Assembly (NCBI RefSeq): GCF_016820575.1
Contig: NZ_JAEMQH010000002.1
Coordinates: 927,305 to 991,304 of the forward strand
Length of the DNA stretch: 64,000 nucleotides
Direction of reading: 5' to 3'
From: Marinobacter sediminum
GTDB lineage: Bacteria; Pseudomonadota; Gammaproteobacteria; Pseudomonadales; Oleiphilaceae
Made by a program: the position numbers and the translations under genes. Below, in pieces: positions 16,509-25,605 of the stretch. The notes beneath the pieces were generated by a model. That model made no database searches. It had not been told where the DNA came from and worked only from the letters and a program-made list of their open reading frames with translations. Each line of letters opens with the position of its first letter. Within the stretch, counting starts at the first letter, position 1.

Positions 16509-17774
16509 CTACAACTCCAGCCCGAACGCCTTGGTCACACGCAGGGCGCTGCGCACTCCGTCTTCATGAAAACCGTTGAACCAGTAGGCGCCACAGAAAT
16601 GGGTGCGGTTCTGGTTGCCAATTTCGTCGTAACGGGATTGCGCAGCCACGGCATCCATGGTGAAAACCGGATGAGCATAGCTGAACCGTTTGATGATCTT
16701 GTCCGGGGCAATATCGTGACTGCGGTTCAGGGTCACGCAGAAGGTCTCCGGAGCCTCATCAAAGTTCTGCAGGATATTCATGTTGTAAGTCACAGAGACT
16801 GGCTCGGTGCTGTGGGTCGGAATGTAGTAATTCCAGGCCGCCCACGCGCGCCGGGTATCGGGTAGAACGCTGCTGTCGGTGTGCAGCACCACGTCGTTCT
16901 GCTGGTATCCGATGGCGCCCAGGATTTCATTTTCCTTTTCGGTGGCGTCGTCCAGCATGGCCAGGGCCTGATCGCTGTGACACGCCAGTACCACCTGGTC
17001 GAACCGGTGCACTTCTCCGCCCACGGTCACATCGACACCGCTGTCGTCTCGCTGAATGCGTTCAACCGGGCTATTCAGGTGAGTGCGATCGCCCAGGCGC
17101 TCCATCATTTTAGCAACGTACTGGGCCGAGCCTCCTGAAATGACTCGCCATGTTGGCCGGTCATCCACGGATAGCATGCCGTGGTTATTGAAAAACTGCA
17201 GGAAGAAGCGAATAGGGAACTGTTCGAGCACGATCTCCGGTGCTGACCAGATGGCCGCCCCCATGGGTACGATGTAGAAACGACGGAAGTAACGGGAATA
17301 ACCATTACGGTTCAGATACTCGCCAAGGCTTTCGTCATCATCGATGGCGCCCGAATCCAGATCCTCCTTGGTTTCCTTGTTGAACCGCAGGATTTCCCGG
17401 ATCATCTTCAGGAACGGCAGGTTCAGCAGGTTTTTCCGCTGAGCAAACAAGGTGTTCAAGCTGGTGCCGTTGTACTGGAGGCCGGAGGCGTTGCAATCCA
17501 CACTGAAGCTCATGTCGCTGACCTCCGAGGCGACGCCCAAGCGGTCCATCAGCTTGATGAAGTTCGGATAAGTCCAGTCGTTAAACACGATGAAGCCGGT
17601 ATTGACCGGCCAGGTGCGGCCGCCCGCTTCCACCCGCTCGGTGTTGGTATGACCGCCGGCGTAATCGCCAGCCTCAAATAGCTGGACATCGTGCTTTTCA
17701 GCCAATTGCCAGGCGACGGTAAGGCCGGAAACGCCGGCTCCAATGACAGCAATACGCTGACGTTCGTTAGTCAT
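16509..17774 (-). CDS. NAD(P)/FAD-dependent amine-oxidase-like protein (COG2907)
   Basis: A 421-residue flavoprotein with the dinucleotide motif IAVIGAGVSGLTVAW at the N-terminus and GGHTNTERVEAGGRTWPVNTGFIVFN typical of COG2907 oxidoreductases that partner DUF1365 and CFA-like proteins. A C-terminal FCGAYWFNGFHEDG segment closes the FAD site. It probably oxidises or isomerises an acyl chain; the substrate is unknown. It lies 15 bp after the SDR gene and 2 bp before DUF1365 in one operon. Confidence 0.88.
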   Translation of the reverse strand: MTNERQRIAVIGAGVSGLTVAWQLAEKHDVQLFEAGDYAGGHTNTERVEAGGRTWPVNTGFIVFNDWTYPNFIKLMDRLGVASEVSDMSFSVDCNASGLQYNGTSLNTLFAQRKNLLNLPFLKMIREILRFNKETKEDLDSGAIDDDESLGEYLNRNGYSRYFRRFYIVPMGAAIWSAPEIVLEQFPIRFFLQFFNNHGMLSVDDRPTWRVISGGSAQYVAKMMERLGDRTHLNSPVERIQRDDSGVDVTVGGEVHRFDQVVLACHSDQALAMLDDATEKENEILGAIGYQQNDVVLHTDSSVLPDTRRAWAAWNYYIPTHSTEPVSVTYNMNILQNFDEAPETFCVTLNRSHDIAPDKIIKRFSYAHPVFTMDAVAAQSRYDEIGNQNRTHFCGAYWFNGFHEDGVRSALRVTKAFGLEL

Positions 17775-17789
17775 TCAGAGGATTCCTAG

Positions 17790-18575
17790 TTATTTGTTCG
17801 TGCTCTTCCGTGCCATGCTCGCCGCCATGCGATCAATCGCCCTCTGCGGCAACGCCCCGAGGGTTCGAAGCATCCACGTAAAGCGCTTGGGGAAGGCGAT
17901 CTCATTCTTGCCCTTGGCCAGGCCGGCCACGATCCGTTCCGCAGCATCGTCTGCAGTCACGAGAAAGGGCATTGGGAAGTCGTTGCGGTCGGTCAGGGGC
18001 GTTTTTACAAAGCCCGGCGATACAACGACCACGTCGATGCCTTCTTTAGCCAAGTCTGCTCTCAAGGCGTGGGCAAAATAGGTTAACGCCGCTTTTGAGG
18101 CGCCATAGCCTTCGGCTCGTCCGAACGGAAACCACCAGGCCGATGAGCTGACAATCACCAGCGTTGCTGGCAGGCCCTTGGCGCGGGTCCGGCGCAGAGC
18201 GGGCAGGGCAATGTCCACGCAGCGAGCGGTGCCAATCACGTTGGTGTGAATGTTCTTTTCGATCACATCACTGTCGTAGTGGGTGATGTCCAGATACTCG
18301 CAGGTACCCGCGTTCAGAATCGCCATGTGCAGATCGCCTTGATCCTCGAGCACGTTAGCAATCGACTTCAGGTCTTCTTTGCTGGTGGTGTCGCCTGCGG
18401 CGGTTATGATTCTCTCCGGTGCCGCGGACTTGAGGTCCTCCAGCGGCTGCTGGCGACGTCCGGTTATGACCAGATTGTGGCCGCCACGGGTGAGCGCCTG
18501 GGTTACAGCCTCGCCAATACCAGAGCTCGCTCCGGTGATCCAGATGTTGGATTTGCTTTGCAGACGTTCACTCAT
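17790..18575 (-). CDS. Short-chain dehydrogenase/reductase
   Basis: A 261-residue Rossmann enzyme of the classical SDR type: TGASSGIGEA cofactor motif near residues 15-24, NAG, and the catalytic Ser with YGASK (Tyr, Lys). Basic residues after the second strand (TGRRQQ) suggest NADPH. Its ATG overlaps the stop of the SnoaL-like gene. Within the lipid operon it may reduce a keto or aldehyde lipid; the substrate is not visible. Confidence 0.9.
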   Translation of the reverse strand: MSERLQSKSNIWITGASSGIGEAVTQALTRGGHNLVITGRRQQPLEDLKSAAPERIITAAGDTTSKEDLKSIANVLEDQGDLHMAILNAGTCEYLDITHYDSDVIEKNIHTNVIGTARCVDIALPALRRTRAKGLPATLVIVSSSAWWFPFGRAEGYGASKAALTYFAHALRADLAKEGIDVVVVSPGFVKTPLTDRNDFPMPFLVTADDAAERIVAGLAKGKNEIAFPKRFTWMLRTLGALPQRAIDRMAASMARKSTNK

Positions 18576-19039
18576 CCGGCGTATCCCTTTATGAAACGGA
18601 TCACGCGGCCAACGAGGGGGAGATTCTCGTACAGCAACTGACCGGCGTCGAAATAATCCCGGTGGTAACAGACCTTGCCATCCCGTATCCGCAGGTGGCT
18701 GATTCCATCCACCATGATTTCGCGACCCCTTTTGATGCGCTTGTGGCGCAGGTGCATGATCCAGGGAATGGCGACGGTGTCCCCATGCGTTACCGGTTTG
18801 GAGAAATCGAATCGGCAGCTAATGGCGTTGGCATAGGCCCCGGCGAAATAGTGGGTAAGCTGATCCAAACCGCGAACAGCAGCGAGAGGATCCCGGAACT
18901 GCACATCTTCACTGTAGACTTCTGACAGCTTGTTCAGGTTTCCCTTGTCCAATTCGTTAAACAATTGCGTGAACTGAGCCAGAGTGGCTGGAACCGCGGA
19001 ATCCTGCGATCCGACTTCTATGGCTGAGGCGGTTCTCAT
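18572..19039 (-). CDS. SnoaL / nuclear transport factor 2-like protein
   Basis: A 155-residue protein with a cone-shaped NTF2-like domain (FNELDKGNLNKLSEVYSEDVQFRDPL near the start, HLRIRDGKVCYHRDYFDAG near the end). Such proteins may be enzymes or binding domains. The ATG at 19039 overlaps the desaturase stop (ATGA), so the longer open frame to 19204 is rejected. It is the second gene of the lipid operon. Confidence 0.85.
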   Translation of the reverse strand: MRTASAIEVGSQDSAVPATLAQFTQLFNELDKGNLNKLSEVYSEDVQFRDPLAAVRGLDQLTHYFAGAYANAISCRFDFSKPVTHGDTVAIPWIMHLRHKRIKRGREIMVDGISHLRIRDGKVCYHRDYFDAGQLLYENLPLVGRVIRFIKGYAG

Positions 19040-20040
19040 GTTCGTGTCCTCCTCGCTTTGTCCAGTTGACGGGTTTCTTCCTGAATATGTTTGGGAATTG
19101 GCTTTAGGTCCCAAATAATGCCGAATCGGGACAGCAGCCACAGGCCATACCAAGTCACATCGATTTCGTACCAACGAAAGCCCTGGCGTACGCTCTGCGG
19201 CCAACGATGATGGTTGTTATGCCATCCCTCGCCCAGCGTCAGCAGCGCCAGCCAGAAGTTGTTGCGGCTACCATCAGACGTCTCGAAACGGCGCTTGCCC
19301 CAGACATGGGAAAGCGAATTGATCGAGACGGTCGCGTGGAACAGAGCCACGGTTGAGATGAAAAAGCCCCAGACCAGAAGCTGTAACCCGTTAGTACCCA
19401 GGCCCGGCGCCCAATGCGCCAAGGCTTCACCGAGCCCGAAGATGCTTACCGCAGCTACGGCCGGCACGACCGCGTCAAACCGATTAATGAATCGAAGCTC
19501 CGGGAACTTCATCCAGTCTTTTACACGGCGCTCGTCCATGGCGAAGCCTGCATCGCAAGTGAACCAGCCCACGTGAGACCACCAGAATCCGCCTTGATGT
19601 GGGGAGTGTAGGTCCTGCTCTTGGTCGGAGTGCTGGTGGTGATGCCGGTGGTGAGCGGCCCACCACAATGGCCCGCGCTGGGCCGCACTGGCACCGAGCA
19701 GGGCAAAGACAAACTGGGCCGGTCGGCTGGTTTTAAAGGTTTTGTGAGCGAAATACCGATGATAGAAGCCGGTAATGGCAAACATCCGCACCAGAAAAAA
19801 GACGAACGCGAACGTCGCCGCGAATGCGCTGACCCCGGTATAAAGTGCCAGAAAGCACGCCACATGCAGCGCCAGGAACGGAATTACACGGATAAAGTTG
19901 AAGGCGCGGGAGCTGGTATCGATGTGATCCGAACCCGCAGAGGCGTCGAACCACCTCAGAATGTTTGTAAGCCAGTTTTGCACTCGGGTCATACCCTGTT
20001 TGCCTTTGTTTCCTAAAATGAATCTTGAGAGCGCGATCAT
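19036..20040 (-). CDS. Acyl-lipid/acyl-CoA delta-9-type fatty acid desaturase
   Basis: This membrane desaturase has the three histidine boxes that bind the di-iron centre: HRYFAH, HHRHHHQ and HNNHH, with hydrophobic segments between them. It introduces a cis double bond into an acyl chain. As first gene of the leftward lipid operon it could supply the double bond that the downstream methyltransferase acts on. It has 334 residues from ATG 20040; an alternative ATG at 19992 (MTRVQNWL) has an AAAGG nearby, and neither has a strong ribosome site. Confidence 0.9.
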   Translation of the reverse strand: MIALSRFILGNKGKQGMTRVQNWLTNILRWFDASAGSDHIDTSSRAFNFIRVIPFLALHVACFLALYTGVSAFAATFAFVFFLVRMFAITGFYHRYFAHKTFKTSRPAQFVFALLGASAAQRGPLWWAAHHRHHHQHSDQEQDLHSPHQGGFWWSHVGWFTCDAGFAMDERRVKDWMKFPELRFINRFDAVVPAVAAVSIFGLGEALAHWAPGLGTNGLQLLVWGFFISTVALFHATVSINSLSHVWGKRRFETSDGSRNNFWLALLTLGEGWHNNHHRWPQSVRQGFRWYEIDVTWYGLWLLSRFGIIWDLKPIPKHIQEETRQLDKARRTRT

Positions 20041-20062
20041 TCAAGAGGTCTGAACGAAACGC

Positions 20063-20100
20063 TTGCAGGGTTGTACGTTTTAACTTGTTACTTTGGATGC
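20063..20100. promoter_or_regulatory. Divergent promoter region between desaturase and renalase-like gene
   Basis: Rightward, TTGCAG (20063-20068) and TGTTAC (20086-20091) are 17 bp apart and would start a very short leader for the gene at 20111. Leftward, the minus strand shows GCATCC (plus 20095-20100) and CGTA (plus 20074-20077), 17 bp apart, resembling the TGATCC/CGTA pattern I recall for ECF sigma factors of the RpoE-ChrR group that govern related lipid operons. Both are pattern matches only. Confidence 0.35.
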
Positions 20101-20110
20101 ACACTAGACC

Positions 20111-21130
20111 ATGAATAATCAGTCAGCTCAGATGCCTGTTATACGCCGGGTAGCCATCGTTGGTTCAGGTTTGTCCGGTTTGACGGCCGGAATTCGGTTA
20201 CAGCTACAAGGACATCACGTAAAGGTGTTCGAGAAAAGCCGAGGTCCCGGTGGCAGGCTTGCCGCGAAGCGGGTACCGGGCGGCTCCGCTGACGTGGGCG
20301 CCCAGTACTTCACGTCCCGGAATCCTGAGTTTCTGCCGTTTCTACGGGAGTTCGCAGGCGATCAGAGTTTCGCGATCTGGCAGGGTCGGTTTGGATTCCT
20401 TGATGAGTCCGGCAATTGGGGCAACTTTCCGGATGAACCCCGCTACGTCGGTGCGCCCAGAATGACCGCAATCACCCGAGCATTGTCAGGCCATGTCGAC
20501 GTAACCGCTGAAACCCGGGTCGAGCGGCTCGAACGTTCGGGCGATCAATGGCTGTTGGTCGATACCGAAGGCAACTTCCTGGGTGAATTTGACCAGGTCA
20601 TTATTACCGCGCCCCCGGCACAGGCCCAAACCCTGTTGGCAAACAGTCAGCTTTCCCGCCTTGTGGCGGAGCTGGATGAGCCGGTACAGAAGGTGCTGCC
20701 ATGCTGGGCGGTTGCAGCCCATTTCGAAACCTCGCCTTGGTGCCACCACGAGGGTATGAGGGTTGAACACCCGGTGCTTTATTGGCTTGCCAACAACTCC
20801 AGCAAGCCCGGACGAGATGACGACGGACACTGGTGGGTACTGCACGCCAACCCGGAGTGGACCAAGCAACATGTGGAAACCCCGGCCGAGCGGGTCGCGG
20901 AACTTATGGTCGATGCTTTCCGGGACTTGACCGGGTTCAGTACCGAGCCAGACAGCCTGGTAACGCACCGGTGGCTGTATGCCCGCTCTCGGGATGGCGA
21001 TCAGCCCGGGCACCTGTGGTTTGCCGATGACAGCATCGGCATCGCCGGGGACTGGTTGTCCGGTGGGCGAGTGGAGGGTGCTTTTGACAGTGCCAGCAGC
21101 CTGGTCGCGGCGATAACGGGAGAAGGCTAG
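20111..21130 (+). CDS. Renalase-like NAD(P)/FAD-dependent oxidoreductase
   Basis: A 339-residue flavoprotein starting with the FAD motif VAIVGSGLSGLTAGIRL, followed by VFEKSRGPGGRLAAKR and GAQYFTSRNPEF, characteristic of bacterial renalase-like oxidases. The C-terminal GIAGDWLSGGRVEGAFDSA completes the FAD pocket. The substrate is unknown. It is divergent from the lipid operon and may be co-regulated. It overlaps the 3' end of the convergent HD gene by 4 bp. Confidence 0.88.
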   Translation: MNNQSAQMPVIRRVAIVGSGLSGLTAGIRLQLQGHHVKVFEKSRGPGGRLAAKRVPGGSADVGAQYFTSRNPEFLPFLREFAGDQSFAIWQGRFGFLDESGNWGNFPDEPRYVGAPRMTAITRALSGHVDVTAETRVERLERSGDQWLLVDTEGNFLGEFDQVIITAPPAQAQTLLANSQLSRLVAELDEPVQKVLPCWAVAAHFETSPWCHHEGMRVEHPVLYWLANNSSKPGRDDDGHWWVLHANPEWTKQHVETPAERVAELMVDAFRDLTGFSTEPDSLVTHRWLYARSRDGDQPGHLWFADDSIGIAGDWLSGGRVEGAFDSASSLVAAITGEG

Positions 21131-22620
21131 AACTCGCTCCCGGAACGATCGCGGTTATCGGTGGCAGTCACCGCCGGCCGGGTATAGAAATGCGTGATGG
21201 TGCCATCGCGGAATTTGCTGAAGAAAGCGCTGACATCCGTGATCTTCTTAATCGATCGTTTCCGGGTGATGGGGGCACGGGTCAGTACCTTGATACCATT
21301 AAAGTTGTCCTGAATGTTGGAGAAGCGGGCCCGCATTGAGCAGGTGACGACTTTCTCCGCATCCAGCCCCAATTCCTGCGCCAGCCAGGCGCTATGGCGT
21401 TCAATGCCACGTTGGCTCAGGTCCTCTCGGGTATCGAGGTGGTTCAGCTTGATCCGGTTTACGATGCAGAACGAAAAGCTGCCGGGATGCTTGCGGGCCA
21501 CTTTCCGGAACGCTTCCCAAAAAAAGTTATCGGTCAGTTCCGCGAAGTAACGCATATCGCTGAGGCAGGTGTCCACCCAGTCGAAATTCTCTGGGTCCTC
21601 GAGCACCTCATTAATCGCCTCCCTTAAGAGCCAGTCAAACCCGAGCGCAGTCTTGTGGGCGTAGACCTTCCGGTACATTTGATGGCGACTGTAGACAAAA
21701 TCCTCCAGCGCGCCGAGACCTTTCTGGGTGATTGCCAGGCCCAGCCAAGGCTCAGACACATCCCAACCAAAACGCAGGTTGCTCAGCAGGTGGTCCAGAT
21801 TGAAGCCGCCGATGGTGACTGAGGAGTGGAAGCCGTCCCTGAGCATGTAATCGGCGCGGTCGGCATCAATTTCACCGGAGACAATCGATTTCAGCAGGTC
21901 CATGACCATCCGCGGAACATCGCGACCGATCAGTGAGGCGGATTCCGCGTCTTCCCCGGCAATAAAGGCCCAGAAAGTCTGGGCATGGCGGCAAAAGGTT
22001 TCACTGGGCGTAACGTCGGTGGTTTCCATGATGCCGATGACATCCCGGGCATGGAGGCCGGCGCGTTCAAGATCCACCGCGGACAGGACGTCATGGGCCA
22101 CGCGAACCGAGTAATGTTCGTGCTCAAGTTCTGCCGGCTCCTCACTGTGGTAAGCGGAAAAGTCCACACCTTGCCAGAGGTCGGAAAAACGGCCAGGGCG
22201 TGACATCAGCGCCCGAATGCGACGAGCCTGGGTAAATTGATGGGAAAAGCTTGAGTGGCCACTGTCGTGCAGCAGGCAGCCAAGCCGAATGGTCTTCGCC
22301 AGGTAGTCGATGGCATCGAGCTGGCTCAGGCTGAGATCGGTAAGGTCGCTGAGCTGGCGCTCCCGCAGATAGGCGTCAATCATGGACCGGAACATCCGGC
22401 TCCCCACATGCATCACGCCGATGCTATGCAGAAAACGGGAATGGGTGGCCCCTGGAAAGACAAGGCTCAGGATATCGTTCTGGCAGATGTTCCTGAGGCG
22501 TTGGAACAGCGGGTGGTCGATCACGTGGATTTCGTGCCGGTAGAGTGGGATTCCGCCATGCACCGGATCCATGATCAGCTTGTCATAAGCGCCAAGTAAG
22601 TCGTTTACCGCTCGTCTCAT
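21127..22620 (-). CDS. HD-domain phosphohydrolase, SAMHD1/dNTPase-like
   Basis: A 497-residue COG1078-type protein. The metal-binding pattern is complete: THSRFLHSIGVMH (H), CLLHDSGHSSFSH (HD) and the later Asp in GEIDADRADYMLRDG. Relatives hydrolyse dNTPs to nucleosides and triphosphate. The segment DPVHGGIPLYRHEIHVIDHPLFQRLRNI is family-typical. The ATG at 22620 is preferred to the GTG just before it. A role in nucleotide-pool control or phage defence is possible; the context does not decide. Confidence 0.9.
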   Translation of the reverse strand: MRRAVNDLLGAYDKLIMDPVHGGIPLYRHEIHVIDHPLFQRLRNICQNDILSLVFPGATHSRFLHSIGVMHVGSRMFRSMIDAYLRERQLSDLTDLSLSQLDAIDYLAKTIRLGCLLHDSGHSSFSHQFTQARRIRALMSRPGRFSDLWQGVDFSAYHSEEPAELEHEHYSVRVAHDVLSAVDLERAGLHARDVIGIMETTDVTPSETFCRHAQTFWAFIAGEDAESASLIGRDVPRMVMDLLKSIVSGEIDADRADYMLRDGFHSSVTIGGFNLDHLLSNLRFGWDVSEPWLGLAITQKGLGALEDFVYSRHQMYRKVYAHKTALGFDWLLREAINEVLEDPENFDWVDTCLSDMRYFAELTDNFFWEAFRKVARKHPGSFSFCIVNRIKLNHLDTREDLSQRGIERHSAWLAQELGLDAEKVVTCSMRARFSNIQDNFNGIKVLTRAPITRKRSIKKITDVSAFFSKFRDGTITHFYTRPAVTATDNRDRSGSEF

Positions 22621-22734
22621 CACCGGATTACCCCCAAATTCATCAAACTGGCCTTGTTATATCACAGGGTCGTGCCAGAATAGGCTTATTAAAGCCAATT
22701 TTTCTTTTATCGCTGGTAGTTTAGGGCAGTAGCC

Positions 22735-23943
22735 ATGACCTCGCGCACTGAGCGCATTCTCATTATTGACGCCGATGAAACGGCCCGCACGGATCTGTCC
22801 CGCTATCTGGAAGCCCGAGGCTTTTACGTTTCCGGATACCCCAGTGTTGCCTCTGCCAAGACCCTGTTCGACGACAATGCTCCCGACGTGATCTTCGCCG
22901 ATCTGCCGCCGGAATCGATCAAAGGCCTGGCCGCGCGGCTGGAAGAGGCGGACGTCTTCTCCCCCATTGTCTGCTGTTCCACCAGTGAATCCAGTGCCGA
23001 TGTGGTCGCTGCGCTTCGGGCCGGCGCGGCCGACTTTGTCTTGAAGCCCTGCAATAACGACAAGGGCGCACTGGACGATGTGATCGAGAAACTGTTTGAT
23101 CGGGTTCGGGTGAATCGGCTCAACCAGTTGTATCGCCACGAGCTGGAGGAGGCGAATCGCGACCTGCGTAATGGCATCGCCGAACTGCGGGCCGATCAGC
23201 GGGCTGGTCGAAAAGTGCAGCTAAAAATGCTTCCGGACCGGGTCGAGGATCTGCTAGGGCTGAAGATAGACCACCTGATCAAGCCGTCGCTGTATCTGAG
23301 TGGCGATTTTCTGGACTATTTCCAGATTTCGCCGAATCAGGTTTTGGTCTACATCGCCGATGTCTCCGGCCATGGGGCGAGCTCTGCGTTTGTAACCGTG
23401 TTGCTAAAGAATCTGACCAATCGTCTGCAGCGCAATCTTCGCAGACACTCCAGTGATGACATACTGTACCCCGACCGTTTACTGGAACGCATTAATTCGG
23501 AATTGCTGGATACCGGGCTCGGAAAACACGTAACCGTATTTGTTGGCATTATTTCCATCGCTGAGCGTACATTGACGTATGCTGTTGGGGCCCATTTCCC
23601 GATGCCGATTCTTTCATTCGAGGGTGGAGACGCGGCTTTCTTGGAGGGAAGCGGGCTGCCAGTAGGGCTCTTTGAGACACCAACGTGGGAGGTTTACGAA
23701 ATCTCCCTAGACAAACCGTTTCGGTTAACTCTGTTCTCGGACGGAATTTTAGAGGTCATCCCGGCAAAAAGCCTGGATGAAAAGGAAAGGACACTACTTG
23801 AACTCGTGTCGGGAGGTCGTCACACTATCGGCTCCCTGAGCGAGGCTCTAAATCTCGACGAGATCACGGAATTACCGGATGATATAGCGATCGTCTCGGT
23901 ATCTGACGCCATAATGGATTCAGTCAACAGGTCGTCGAAATAG
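22735..23943 (+). CDS. Response regulator with PP2C-type (SpoIIE) phosphatase domain, RssB-like
   Basis: A 402-residue protein: receiver domain (about 7-120) with acidic D12/D14, phospho-acceptor D56 and K104; a coiled linker (about 120-165); then a PP2C/SpoIIE phosphatase (about 185-390) with GDFLDYF, DVSGHGASSAF and FSDGILEV metal motifs. The layout matches Pseudomonas RssB, which dephosphorylates an anti-sigma antagonist. The STAS gene 14 bp downstream is the natural substrate. No kinase lies in the window. Confidence 0.9.
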   Translation: MTSRTERILIIDADETARTDLSRYLEARGFYVSGYPSVASAKTLFDDNAPDVIFADLPPESIKGLAARLEEADVFSPIVCCSTSESSADVVAALRAGAADFVLKPCNNDKGALDDVIEKLFDRVRVNRLNQLYRHELEEANRDLRNGIAELRADQRAGRKVQLKMLPDRVEDLLGLKIDHLIKPSLYLSGDFLDYFQISPNQVLVYIADVSGHGASSAFVTVLLKNLTNRLQRNLRRHSSDDILYPDRLLERINSELLDTGLGKHVTVFVGIISIAERTLTYAVGAHFPMPILSFEGGDAAFLEGSGLPVGLFETPTWEVYEISLDKPFRLTLFSDGILEVIPAKSLDEKERTLLELVSGGRHTIGSLSEALNLDEITELPDDIAIVSVSDAIMDSVNRSSK

Positions 23944-23957
23944 TGGCAGTGTGAAGC

Positions 23958-24449
23958 ATGGCTGGTTATAAGATCCTGCAAGCTGAAAAACAGGGCATTT
24001 ATGTCCTGAAGTTTATTGGAGAGATCCGGCTGAACCTGTGTTCAACGCTGGATAATCTGGTTGAGTCCATTACCCAGGATCCCGAATTCAAGACGGTGGT
24101 CATTGATCTCACTGAAACCGAGATTATCGACAGCACCACGCTGGGTTTGCTGGCCAAGATCGGCATGGCTGCTCAGCAGCAGAGTCATTTTCTGGCCACT
24201 CTGATTTCCACCAATCCGGATATTACCCGCATCATCACTTCCATGGGGTTCGACAAGATATTCATCATTGTCAGGGAGCCCGCGTCCCGCATTGAAGAGC
24301 TTGAAGAAATCCCTGTACTGAAAGCCAGCGAACAACAAGTTCGAGATAAAGTCCTTGATGCTCACAAGGTATTAATGGGCCTGAACAGTCGAAACAGGGA
24401 AGAGTTCAAGAGTCTGGTGCGTGCCCTTGAGTGTGAAGAGCCCAGTTAA
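23958..24449 (+). CDS. STAS-domain anti-sigma factor antagonist (RssC-like)
   Basis: A 163-residue protein with a STAS domain in the first 105 residues. The switch site DSTTLGLLAKIG offers the conserved serine/threonine whose phosphorylation turns such antagonists off. A helical tail (about 110-160) is extra. It is cotranscribed with the RssB-like phosphatase, giving a partner-switch pair likely acting on the general stress sigma factor or biofilm control, as in Pseudomonas. Confidence 0.87.
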   Translation: MAGYKILQAEKQGIYVLKFIGEIRLNLCSTLDNLVESITQDPEFKTVVIDLTETEIIDSTTLGLLAKIGMAAQQQSHFLATLISTNPDITRIITSMGFDKIFIIVREPASRIEELEEIPVLKASEQQVRDKVLDAHKVLMGLNSRNREEFKSLVRALECEEPS

Positions 24450-24513
24450 AGGCATTGTGCCGACTCGGCATCTTCCAGATTCTCACCCGACTAGATAACA
24501 CAACGGATTAACT

Positions 24514-25581
24514 ATGCCTGAGAAAAATGGACCTCAAAGTAATGGGGACGCCGTTCCGGTGCACGACGTAGCGGTGCTTGGCGGCGGCAGCTTTGGTACC
24601 GCAATGACCAAGGTGCTGGCGGAAAACGGTCATCGCGTGCATTTCTGGATGCGCGATGCGGCCCAAGTTGAGGAAATCGACACCACCTCCATCAACAGTC
24701 GGTACATGCCCGATGTTAAATTGAGCGGAGATGTCCTGCCTACCACCGATCTGGCCGAAGCTGTCGGCAAGGCCGAGATCGTATTTGTCGCCATTCCCAG
24801 CAAAGCATTCCGAGCTGTAATTCGGGAACACTCTGATGAGTTCCGCGATGGTCAGATTGTTATCAGCCTGACGAAGGGCATCGAAGAGCACGGCTTCAAA
24901 CTGATGAGTGAGATTCTTCAGGAGGAGATTCCCCGCTGCCGTATTGGTGTGTTGAGTGGGCCCAACCTGGCTGGAGAAATCGTTAACCGCGACCTGACCG
25001 CCACGGTAATTGCCGCCAAGGACCCGGATGTACGCCGCACCGCTCAAGATTTGTTGGGTTGTGAATACTTCAGAGTTTACGCGAACGTTGATATCTATGG
25101 TGTTGAATTAGCAGGTGCTTTGAAAAATATTTACGCCATCGTTGCGGGCCTGTCATCGGCCCTGGACATGGGCGAGAACGCCAAGGCCATGCTGATTACC
25201 CGTGGCCTGGCAGAGATGAGTCGCTTTGCCGTCAGCCTGGGGGCAAACCCCATGACGTTTATGGGGCTGGCGGGTGTTGGCGACCTCATCGTGACCTGCA
25301 CCTCATCCAAGAGCCGGAATTTCAGGGTTGGTTACGCTGTCGGCAAAGGCCAGAACCTGGATGACGCCGTTGCCGAGCTGGGCCAGGTGGCCGAGGGTAT
25401 CTACACCCTGAAGCTGGTGAAGGAAAAGTCCGAGGCGATTGGCATCTATATGCCGCTGGTTCGCGGTCTGTATGAAATCCTTTACGGCAACGCGTCGATC
25501 AAGGCAGTCATTAACAGCTTGATGATGGCGGTGCAGAACTCCGACGTGGAGTTCATTCTGCCCCGCACCATCACTCAGTAA
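24514..25581 (+). CDS. gpsA: Glycerol-3-phosphate dehydrogenase [NAD(P)+]
   Basis: A 355-residue GpsA that makes sn-glycerol-3-phosphate for phospholipid synthesis from dihydroxyacetone phosphate. It shows the nucleotide motif LGGGSFGTAM, GVLSGPNLAGEI, catalytic Lys in AGALKNIYAI, and GLAGVGDLIVTC. About 15 more residues than usual precede the first strand (MPEKNGPQSNGDAVPVHD). It opens a rightward run with sixA 24 bp downstream. Confidence 0.97.
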   Translation: MPEKNGPQSNGDAVPVHDVAVLGGGSFGTAMTKVLAENGHRVHFWMRDAAQVEEIDTTSINSRYMPDVKLSGDVLPTTDLAEAVGKAEIVFVAIPSKAFRAVIREHSDEFRDGQIVISLTKGIEEHGFKLMSEILQEEIPRCRIGVLSGPNLAGEIVNRDLTATVIAAKDPDVRRTAQDLLGCEYFRVYANVDIYGVELAGALKNIYAIVAGLSSALDMGENAKAMLITRGLAEMSRFAVSLGANPMTFMGLAGVGDLIVTCTSSKSRNFRVGYAVGKGQNLDDAVAELGQVAEGIYTLKLVKEKSEAIGIYMPLVRGLYEILYGNASIKAVINSLMMAVQNSDVEFILPRTITQ

Positions 25582-25605
25582 CGCACACGTACCGGAGGAT
25601 TGCCA

